NCBI GenBank assembly: GCA_030632545.1
Contig: DAOVUO010000004.1
Coordinates: forward strand, 1-20,444
DNA from: Bacteroidales bacterium
GTDB taxonomy: Bacteria > Bacteroidota > Bacteroidia > Bacteroidales > DYOH01
Reading direction: 5' to 3'
DNA length: 20,444 bases
The notes below the pieces were generated by a model, which saw only the letters and a program-made list of their open reading frames with translations, did no database searches and was not told the DNA's origin. Positions 1-8,300 of the stretch are shown here, in pieces (position 1 is the stretch's first letter; every line of letters begins with the position of its first letter). Both the position numbers and the translations under genes were made by a program.

Positions 1-1
1 A

Positions 2-2833
2 TACCTTAAATTTATAGATAATAGGGATGTTGTTACTACGAATGGGGATAGCCTTACTTTAGTAAATCCTGCCTATATGACAAGACAGGTATTGGAATTG
101 TCGTCGAGTGAATATGATTTACCAGGACATTTAACTAGTTTAAAGCCAATTAACCCTAATAATATTTCGGATGAATGGGAGACACAGGCCTTACTTGCTT
201 TTGAAAATGGTGATACGCTTTGGACTAAAGTTGATTCAATAAACGGGAAAGAATACTTACGCTATATTCGTCCGTTTGTTGTTGAGCAAAATTGTTTGAA
301 ATGTCATGAACACCAAGGCTATAAGTTAGGCGATATTAGAGGTGCTTTGAGTATTGCAGTTCCTACTTTTAAGTTAAAAGAGGTAATGAATGTAAATATA
401 AATACGCTTATTTTAAATCATTTAGCTATTTGGGTGGTAGGTTTATTAGGGCTTTTGTTTTTTTCTTCAAGATTAAAAAAACAAATTATTTCCAGACAAA
501 AAGTAGAGTTAGAATTGAAAGAAAGCGAAACCTTACTTTTAAATATTTTTGAAAATAGTACTAATTTATTTTATTCGCATACACCTAAATATGAACTCAA
601 ATATTTAAGTCCACAAATTAAAGATATTTTGGGTTATTTGCCTGATGAAGTAAAGATTAAATGGAATAAATTAACAAGCAATCATCCTATTAATGATATA
701 GGACATGAAAAAACTCAAAAAGCTATAGATACTGGTATTGCACAGGATACCTACGAATTAGAACTACTACACAAAAATGGGAGTAAAGTTTGGGTTGAAG
801 TTCGTGAAGCACCAGTTGTAGAAGACAAAAAGACTATTGCAATTGTAGGCTCGTTAACAGATATTACGGAGCGGAAGATTACCGAACGAAATCTTATAGA
901 GGCCAAACAAGACTTAGTGATTGTCAATAAGAAATTACTAGAGGAGCAAAATATTTTTATGATTGGTGATGTTGTTGTTTTTAAATGGAAATATGAAGAA
1001 AATTGGCCTGTTGAATATGTTTCCAAAAATGTTTCAAATGTTTTTGGTTATAAATGCAACGATTTTATAAATGGTGAAATAGAGTTTGGAGAATTAATAC
1101 ATAAAGATGATATAGAACGAGTGGGTGAGGAAGTTGATATTGCAGTCAATAATAATTTGAATTACTTAGAGCATAGTGATTACAGAATAATTAATAAATC
1201 AGGCAAAGAAGTTTGGTTGTATGATTTTACCACTATTTTAAGAAATGAAAATGGTGAAATTACTCATTTTTATGGGTATGTAATGGATGTAACTAACCGT
1301 AAGAAAGTAGAAGAAGAACTTTTAGAAGCAAAAAAACAAGCAGAAGATGCCAACCATTTAAAAAGTGATTTTTTAGCAAATATGAGTCATGAAATTCGTA
1401 CACCAATGAATTCAATTATTGGATTTTCAAGTATTTTACAAAAAAGAATAAAAGACAAAAAATACCATTCTTATCTTGATAAAATTGTAAAAAGTGGTAA
1501 CAATCTGCTAGAATTAATAGATGATATTCTTGATTTTTCAAAAATTGAAGCAAGACAGTTAGATATTCAAAAAGAGGCGGCAAATCCTTATGATATTTTT
1601 AATGAAGTAGCTTCGGATTTTTCTGTGCTTTCTAAGCAAAAACAAATTTCTGTTGGCGTGATTATTGATGAGAAATTGCCAGAATCATTACTTGTTGATG
1701 CATTAAGAATAAAACAAGTTTTATTAAATCTAGTTAGTAATGCAATTAAATTTACCGAAAAAGGCTCTGTTTCAATTAATGTAACATTTCAAAAGGCTTT
1801 AACAAAAGAAAGGGATTTTAAACCTTCGAAAGAATTAGCTCAAAGTCTAAATCTAATTATTGAAGTAAAAGATACTGGTATTGGAATAGCTGAAAATCAA
1901 ATTGAAACAATTTTTGAAAGTTTTCGTCAAGTTGAGGGGCAAAGTACAAAAAAATACGGTGGAACAGGGCTTGGATTGGCTATTACTAAAAACCTAGTGG
2001 AGCTTATGGATGGAACAATCTCTGTTGAAAGTACATTTAATGTGGGCTCAAATTTTATTGTTAAATTACACAATGTGGAAATATTAGACAGTGTGCAAGA
2101 CAAAAAAATTAGTAGCGAAAGCTATGATATTATTTTAAGCAAGTCTAAAATTCTTCATGTAGAAGATGTTGATTATAATAGAGAAATAATATCACTATTT
2201 CTTGAAAATGAAGATATTGAGCTTAAAGAAGTGGAGTCAGGAAAAGAAGCTCTTGAGGTTCTAAAAACTTATACTCCCGATTTAATTCTTATGGATATTC
2301 AATTGCCTGGTTTAAATGGTTACGAAACGGCTGCAATTATACGAAGGAATGAAAAATTGAAGAAAATTCCAATAATTGCGCTTACAGCAAATGCAACAAA
2401 AGAAGAAATTGAAAAATATAGCCAGTTTTTTGACGATTATCTCACAAAACCTGTTGATGAAGATTTATTGTTAAGGACAGTAGCAAAATTTATTGAGTAT
2501 ACAAAAAACACTAAAAGTGAAGCCGAATTTGAAAATTGTATTTCAAAACTACAGAAAGAAAAAATTGAAATAGGCACTTTTTCTGATGAAGCCATAAATG
2601 AGTTAAAACGTGACATTGAGCCTCTTTATATCAAATTGTTAGAAGTATTATCTGTAGATGATTTGAATATTTTTATTGAAAAGAATAAAAAATTCGGTAA
2701 AAAGTACGATATTAATGCACTAATTGAGTACAGTGAAGTTTTATTTGAGGCAGTTGATTATTTTAATCTAAATAAAATCAATGATTTGCTTAGGTATTAT
2801 TCGGAAATAATTGCAATTATCTATGAAAAATAA
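2..2833 (+). CDS. Hybrid sensor histidine kinase with periplasmic heme-c (DUF3365/Tll0287-like) sensor; 5' end outside the window
   Basis: The reading frame is open from base 2, so the gene begins outside the window. The ATG at 77 lies inside the sensor domain, in the family's NPAYMTRQ motif, and is not the start. Numbering from that ATG: the rest of the DUF3365 domain covers 1-100, with a CLKCH heme-c motif at 73-77 (bases 293-307). A membrane segment lies at 111-131. PAS domains span about 150-268 and 288-410, both ending in a D(I/V)T-RK linker. HisKA has its phospho-acceptor His438 in MSHEIRTP. The ATPase domain has an N-box at 551-558, DTGIGI at 599 and GGTGLGL at 628. The receiver (690-805) has Asp740, Thr770 and Lys791. 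The last 85 residues look helical and contain no histidine, so they are not a working HPt. The likely job is to sense a redox, gas or periplasmic signal through heme and pass phosphate to its own receiver or to the neighbours. Its stop overlaps the next gene, which suggests translational coupling. Domain calls are firm; the ligand is inferred. Confidence 0.93.
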   Translation, partial: YLKFIDNRDVVTTNGDSLTLVNPAYMTRQVLELSSSEYDLPGHLTSLKPINPNNISDEWETQALLAFENGDTLWTKVDSINGKEYLRYIRPFVVEQNCLKCHEHQGYKLGDIRGALSIAVPTFKLKEVMNVNINTLILNHLAIWVVGLLGLLFFSSRLKKQIISRQKVELELKESETLLLNIFENSTNLFYSHTPKYELKYLSPQIKDILGYLPDEVKIKWNKLTSNHPINDIGHEKTQKAIDTGIAQDTYELELLHKNGSKVWVEVREAPVVEDKKTIAIVGSLTDITERKITERNLIEAKQDLVIVNKKLLEEQNIFMIGDVVVFKWKYEENWPVEYVSKNVSNVFGYKCNDFINGEIEFGELIHKDDIERVGEEVDIAVNNNLNYLEHSDYRIINKSGKEVWLYDFTTILRNENGEITHFYGYVMDVTNRKKVEEELLEAKKQAEDANHLKSDFLANMSHEIRTPMNSIIGFSSILQKRIKDKKYHSYLDKIVKSGNNLLELIDDILDFSKIEARQLDIQKEAANPYDIFNEVASDFSVLSKQKQISVGVIIDEKLPESLLVDALRIKQVLLNLVSNAIKFTEKGSVSINVTFQKALTKERDFKPSKELAQSLNLIIEVKDTGIGIAENQIETIFESFRQVEGQSTKKYGGTGLGLAITKNLVELMDGTISVESTFNVGSNFIVKLHNVEILDSVQDKKISSESYDIILSKSKILHVEDVDYNREIISLFLENEDIELKEVESGKEALEVLKTYTPDLILMDIQLPGLNGYETAAIIRRNEKLKKIPIIALTANATKEEIEKYSQFFDDYLTKPVDEDLLLRTVAKFIEYTKNTKSEAEFENCISKLQKEKIEIGTFSDEAINELKRDIEPLYIKLLEVLSVDDLNIFIEKNKKFGKKYDINALIEYSEVLFEAVDYFNLNKINDLLRYYSEIIAIIYEK

Positions 2834-4079
2834 ACAAACAGTTTTAATAGTTGACGATATTGCAGATAACTTAAATATTGCAGCTAGTGCTATAATTGGT
2901 CACGATATAAATGTAATTTTAGCTCAAAGTGGTGAGCAAGCTATTGCTACGACAGAGAAATTCCATCCTGATTTAATTTTACTGGATATTATGATGCCAG
3001 AAATGAATGGATTTGAGGTTTGTGAACTACTAAAATCAAAAAGTGAGACTAAAGATATTCCTGTAATTTTTCTTACTGCAATGGAAGATGCAAAAAATAT
3101 TGTAGAGGGTTTTAGCTTAGGAGCAGTTGATTATATTACAAAACCATTCCATTTAGAAGAAGTGTTGGTTCGAGTACAAACACACCTTAGTATTTCTCGT
3201 TTGAGAAAGGAAATTGAAGAAGCAAATAGTTTGCTAGAGCAAAAAGTAACTGAACGAACGGCAGAACTTGTAGAAACAAATGAAAAATTAAAAAGTGAAA
3301 TTAATGAAAGAAAATTAATTGAAAATCAACTGAAAACGAATAATGAGAAATTAATACTCGCAAATGAGAAAGCAGAGGAAAGTGATAGATTGAAAACAGA
3401 GTTTTTAAATAATATATCTCACGAAATTCGTACTCCAATGAACGGAATTGTTGGTTTTGTTAATCTTTTGGAAATGCCTGATTTATCGCCAGAAAACAGA
3501 AAATCATATACTACTGCAATTACTGAAAGTAGCAATCAATTACTGGAGATTGTAAATGATATTATGGCCATTTCAACAATTCATACAAAGCAAGAAAAAG
3601 TAGCTGAACAAAATATTGTAATTAATAATTTAATAAATGAGGTGATTGATGGTTTTGATGCACAGGTAAGCACCAAGGGGATTTCTATTGTGAAAAAACT
3701 GGGTACTGTGGGGACTTCATTAGAGCTAATTACTGATGGTCTGAAATTACAGCAAATTTTTACTAAACTTATTGATAATGCAATTAAATATACAAATGAG
3801 GGTTTTGTCGAATTTGGATATAAGCTTAAAACTGAAGTGATTGAGTTTTATATAAAAGATACTGGTATAGGTATTAGCGTAGGTAAACATAATGAAATAT
3901 TTGAGCAATTCAGACAAGTAGAATCTGATTTAACGAGAGCTTATGGTGGTGCTGGATTAGGTTTGACCATAGCAAAAGCATACACTCATTTATTAGGAGG
4001 AAAAATATGGCTCGAATCGGAACTTAGTAAGGGTTCAATATTTTATTTTACTATTCCATTTAAACCAATTGAAGAATAA
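2823..4079 (+). CDS. Receiver-histidine kinase protein (N-terminal REC, coiled coil, HisKA, HATPase)
   Basis: This is a soluble 418-residue protein with no membrane segment. An N-terminal receiver (about 5-120) has the acidic pair Asp11/Asp12, phospho-acceptor Asp55, Thr85 and Lys107. A long coiled-coil linker (about 122-190) leads to HisKA with His200 in ISHEIRTPMNG, then an ATPase domain with an N-box near Asn319, DTGIGI at 346 and GGAGLGL at 375. I chose the ATG at 2823 over an in-frame TTG at 2811, because it gives the same first six residues (MKNKQT) as the next gene's product and an 11-nt overlap with the preceding gene. Proteins of this build take phosphate on the receiver and use it to set kinase activity, so this one probably relays between the membrane kinases on either side and a downstream receiver. 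The paralogous REC-phosphatase next door is the obvious candidate target. Domain assignment is firm; the partner is inferred. Confidence 0.92.
   Translation: MKNKQTVLIVDDIADNLNIAASAIIGHDINVILAQSGEQAIATTEKFHPDLILLDIMMPEMNGFEVCELLKSKSETKDIPVIFLTAMEDAKNIVEGFSLGAVDYITKPFHLEEVLVRVQTHLSISRLRKEIEEANSLLEQKVTERTAELVETNEKLKSEINERKLIENQLKTNNEKLILANEKAEESDRLKTEFLNNISHEIRTPMNGIVGFVNLLEMPDLSPENRKSYTTAITESSNQLLEIVNDIMAISTIHTKQEKVAEQNIVINNLINEVIDGFDAQVSTKGISIVKKLGTVGTSLELITDGLKLQQIFTKLIDNAIKYTNEGFVEFGYKLKTEVIEFYIKDTGIGISVGKHNEIFEQFRQVESDLTRAYGGAGLGLTIAKAYTHLLGGKIWLESELSKGSIFYFTIPFKPIEE
2970..3016 (+). repeat. 47-nt exact direct repeat, copy 1 (receiver coding region)
   Basis: This stretch encodes the receiver core around phospho-acceptor Asp55 (DLILLDIMMPEMNGFE). 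It is base-for-base identical to 4253-4299 in the next gene, including third codon positions. It points to a recent tandem duplication or gene conversion of the receiver between the two genes. Confidence 0.85.
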
Positions 4080-4105
4080 TTATTGAGATAGAATTTTTAT
4101 TATTT

Positions 4106-5275
4106 ATGAAAAATAAGCAAACCGTATTAATAATAGACGATATTGCTGATAATTTAAATGTTGCTGCAAATACGCTTATTCCTCACGGTATTAACGTTAT
4201 TTTGGCTCAAAATGGTCGTGAGGCTATTAAAACAGCCACAAAATTTCTTCCAGATTTAATTTTACTGGATATTATGATGCCAGAAATGAATGGATTTGAA
4301 GTTTGTGCTAGTTTAAAAGAGATTGATAAAACTAAAGAGATTCCAGTAATTTTTCTGACTGCCGTTGGTGAGACAAAAAATATTGTCAAAGGTTTTGAGC
4401 TTGGGGCTGTTGACTATATAAACAAACCTTTTATTTCTGAAGAACTTATATCGCGAGTAAAAGCTCATTTGAAAATTCACCAACTAAATAAAGATTTAAA
4501 TCTGAAGAATGATGAGATAAAGAATAAGCATAATGAAATTCTTTCAAGTATTAGGTATGCACAGATAATCCAAAAAGCATTATTGCCTAAACAGAGTAAA
4601 ATTGATGACGCCTTACATAAAAGTTTTATTTTTTTTAGACCAAAAGAAGATGTAAGCGGCGATTTCTATTACGTAAATAAATTTCGTGAAAATATTGTTT
4701 TTGCTGTAGCCGACTGTACTGGACATGGTGTTCCTGGTGGTTTTTTATCAATGCTCGGAATTAATTTTTTAAATCAAGTAATTAAAAGTTCAAAAAATAT
4801 TGTTCCTTCAGTTGTATTAGAAGATTTACGTGAATTTATTAAAAATATTTTTGATAATACAGAGGCTCAGAATAATGGAATGGATATAGCTTTCTGTTCA
4901 ATTAATTTTGAAACAAATATAATACATTATTCAGGAGCAAATATATCGCTTTTCCTTGTTAGAAAAGGCGAAATTACAGAATATAAATCTACAAAAAATC
5001 CAGCAGGTAGTTTTATTGCTGAGTATGCTTTTAGTGATTATGAAATTCAATTAGAGAAAAACGATTTAATTTATTTGTTTTCAGATGGCTATGCTGATCA
5101 GTTTGGGGAGGTAGAGGACAAGAGGTTTAAAAAGAGTAAATTAAAAAAACTGTTGCTTTCTAATGCTAGTAAACCAATTCAGGAGCAAAAGAGAATATTA
5201 GAAGAGGTTTTTGACAATTGGAAGCTTAACGAGGATCAAACTGATGATGTATTGGTATTTGGGCTTGAGATTTAA
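4106..5275 (+). CDS. Response regulator with SpoIIE/PP2C-type serine phosphatase output
   Basis: The product is a soluble protein of 389 residues. The N-terminal receiver (about 5-120, Asp55, Thr85, Lys107) is a near copy of the one in the upstream gene. A coiled-coil linker follows (about 125-150), carrying the RYAQxIQxALLP motif usually found ahead of SpoIIE domains. The PP2C-type phosphatase (about 165-389) keeps the metal-binding acidic residues: GDFY at 185 (Asp186), DCTGHGVPGG at 203 (Asp203), SDGYADQFG at 326 (Asp327) and the final DD pair at 380-381. Enzymes of this family dephosphorylate a serine or threonine on a STAS anti-anti-sigma partner, so receiver phosphorylation would control a partner-switching cascade. 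No STAS or anti-sigma gene lies in the window, so the substrate must be encoded elsewhere. The gene starts 26 nt after the preceding stop and is probably co-transcribed. It is the only clear output protein of the cluster. Confidence 0.93.
   Translation: MKNKQTVLIIDDIADNLNVAANTLIPHGINVILAQNGREAIKTATKFLPDLILLDIMMPEMNGFEVCASLKEIDKTKEIPVIFLTAVGETKNIVKGFELGAVDYINKPFISEELISRVKAHLKIHQLNKDLNLKNDEIKNKHNEILSSIRYAQIIQKALLPKQSKIDDALHKSFIFFRPKEDVSGDFYYVNKFRENIVFAVADCTGHGVPGGFLSMLGINFLNQVIKSSKNIVPSVVLEDLREFIKNIFDNTEAQNNGMDIAFCSINFETNIIHYSGANISLFLVRKGEITEYKSTKNPAGSFIAEYAFSDYEIQLEKNDLIYLFSDGYADQFGEVEDKRFKKSKLKKLLLSNASKPIQEQKRILEEVFDNWKLNEDQTDDVLVFGLEI
4253..4299 (+). repeat. 47-nt exact direct repeat, copy 2 (receiver coding region)
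   Basis: Second copy of the block at 2970-3016, 1283 bp downstream in the same orientation. It codes for the same phospho-acceptor core of the receiver. Flanking receiver sequence is similar but diverged at many silent sites, so a local gene-conversion tract is possible. Confidence 0.85.
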
Positions 5276-5351
5276 TTAATAAGGATTAGTCGATAATAGG
5301 TGTTAATGTTATTCACTTGCTTATTGTTGTATTAGATTGTTTACTTTAGGT

Positions 5352-8300
5352 ATGATAAAAAGAAAAATTATATTCAGTATAATTGCTTTCATTATTATTG
5401 AAGGTTTATCTATTTTAAATATTGAGCTTTCACATAAAAAAGAACTAGATTTATATTATTCTGTGCAAACAGAGGGGCTTGAATTAAATCAAAAAGCAGC
5501 ACAAAATGCTTATTTATTGATGACAGAAAATGTTTTCAATCATTTAATAAGTAACGAAAAAATACTGCAAATTTTTAGTCAAGCAAATACTGACGATAGT
5601 TTGAGAAGGAGTGAAATGAGGATTCGTTTATACGATGAACTAGCTCATGCATTTGGTTACTTAAAATCCAGTGAAATAAATCATCTACATTTCTATTTGC
5701 CAAATAATAAGAGTTTTTTGCGTTTTCATAGGTCCGATAAGTTTGACGATGATTTAAGTCTCACAAGGTATTCTGTAAAATTGGTGAATGAAACTAAACA
5801 GAAGCAAATTGGTTTTGAAATTGGTACAAATCACAGTGCTTTTCGTTATGTTTTTCCACTATTCTATAAGAACGAGTATATTGGAAGTGTAGAAACAGGA
5901 TTTTCCTTTAAATCAATAATGGATCAGCTTAAAGTTCATCAAAATATAGTGTATGGATTTATGCTTAAAAAGGATTTTGTTTCAAATACAAATGCTAAAT
6001 ATGTACAAAATTTGCTGTCAGAAAACTATGTGGAGGAGGAACAATTTCTACATTATCTTGAGGATAGTTTAAATATACTTAAACGAATAGACAAAAGTAT
6101 TAGTAATGAAATTGCATCGCAAGTAGCTGAAAATAAAAACTTTACTGTTTCTTGCAAAATAGATGGTAATTATTATTTAGTAAGTTTTGTTTCAATTAAT
6201 AGTATTGAAGGTAAACCAGTAGCTTACCTTTTTTCTTATAAAGAGGATAATGTTATTACTGAGTATAAAAGGCAGTATTATATTGTTCATATTTCAAGCG
6301 TTATTACTTTTTCCCTACTTATTCTACTTTTTTATTTAATTTCTCGAAAGACTGGACGAATTAAAGAAAAGGATGAAGATTATAAGGCACTTATAAATGC
6401 GAACACAGATATTGTATTTATTGTAAGCAGAGAAAATGAATTGCTTTATCTTAATAAACAAGTTGAGAGTACATTAGGGTATAAGCCAGAGAGTCTTGTT
6501 GGAGAAACCTTTACTCAATTTATTGTCCAATCTGAAATTCCTATTCTACTTGAAAAAGTTAAAGGACTGTTTTCAGAAAGACAAACTTCACATTTTTATA
6601 CACAAATTATTCATAAATCAGGTAGGTTTATAGATGCAGAAATAAACTTAAGAGTTATTAAATACAATCGTAAGTTAGTTGGTGTTTGTACATTAAAGGA
6701 TATAACTGAGCGAAAAAAATCAGAACTTGCACTTAAAACAAGCGACGAGCGTTATAAGGAAGTTGAGAAAATTGCACAACTTGGTCATTGGGATTTTGAT
6801 ATTATAAGCAATAAACTTTATTGGTCAGATCAAATTTACAGAATATTTGATATAGAACCTCAAGAATTTGGCGGAACTTATGAAGCTTTTTTAGGAGAAA
6901 TACATCCTGATGATAGAGAGAGAGTAAATTTATCATATAGGAGCTCTTTAGCAAATAAATTACCTTATGAAGTAGAACATCGAATTCTGTTAAAAAATGG
7001 CGAGTTAAGACATGTAGTTGAAAAGTGTAGAACCGAATATGACAAACTAGGTAGAGCTGTTCGTTCAATAGGTATGGTTATTGACATTACTGAGCGTAAA
7101 AATGCTGAGCAAGCATTAATCGAAAGCGAGAAAAAATTTTCTGAAATTTTCAAAAACAGCCCTATCGCCTTTTCCTTATCGACAGTTAGTGATGGTAGAT
7201 TTTTTGAAATAAATGATAGTTTTACAACTATATTTGGTTTTACAGAGCTGGAAGTTAAAGGTAAAACATCTGCTGATTTGAATATATGGCTAAATTCTGA
7301 AAATCGATCAGAAGGTGTTGGGTTATTAGGTAAAGATGGGTTTGTGAGAAATCTTGAAGTTCAAATTCGCACAAAATCTGGTGAGATAAAAGATATTTTA
7401 CTTTCTGGTTTGATTATAGAGATTAGTGGTAAGTCAATGTTGGCAAGTCATTTTATGGATATTACTGCTAAGAAAAATGTAGAGCTAGCTTTAAAGGAAA
7501 GTGAAGAAACTTTACGCTTTATTTTCGAAAATAGTCCCAATCTGTATTATTCGCATTCACCAAATCATGTGCTAAATTATGTTAGCCCTCAAGTGTTTAA
7601 ATTACTGGGATATACGGAGGAGGAGTCTTTAATTAACTGGACAAATTTTACAACCAATAATCCTATTAATGAATTTGGTTATCAACATACTATGAGAGCC
7701 ATAAAAACAGGAAATGTACAAGAGCCATTTGAGTTAGAACTCCGTCGCAAAGATGGAAAAATCATACGTGTTGAAGCAAGAGAAGCTCCAGTGCTGGAAA
7801 ATGGTAAAACAATTTCTATTGTGGGTGCTTTAACAGATATAACAGAGAGAAAAGAAGCCGATCTTGCTCTAATAGAAAGTGAGGGGAATTTTAGATTATT
7901 GTTTGAGAACTCCCCCCTTGGAACTTATATCGCCAACCCTGATGGAAGTATAATAGATGCAAATAAAGCTTTATTAGCTATGCTTGATTCGCCGTCTATT
8001 GAGGCAACAAAGCAAATTAATGTACTTAAATATCCGCCATTAACTAAAGTTGGATATACCGAAAAATTTAATAAATGCGTTGAAACAGGTGAGATAAGTA
8101 CAATGGAAATTTTATATACTTCCAATTGGGGAAAATCAGCATTTTATTCAAGTTATATTATCCCATTAAAAAATAGTAAAGGGAAAGTTGTGAAGGTATA
8201 TACAATTATGGAGGATATTTCATCTCGTAAAGAGACCGAAAAAGCATTAATTGAAACAGATAACCAATTAAGACTTTCAAATCAAAGCTTGCTTGAGGAA

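Noticed and set aside
77..79. ATG at 77 as the start of the first kinase
   Set aside because: The same frame is open to the window edge, and the upstream residues (VVTTNGDSLTLVNPAY) fit the sensor domain, so the gene is 5'-truncated by the window.
751..1026. 91-codon minus-strand open frame inside the first kinase
   Set aside because: Antisense to a well-conserved PAS region; its low-complexity Ser/Thr-rich product is typical of a shadow frame.
2811..2813. TTG start for the receiver-kinase gene
   Set aside because: The ATG at 2823 gives the same N-terminus as the paralogous phosphatase gene (MKNKQTVLI) and is a stronger start codon.
5337..5339. TTG start for the six-PAS kinase
   Set aside because: The ATG at 5352 yields a standard charged-then-hydrophobic N-terminus; the five extra residues add nothing recognisable.
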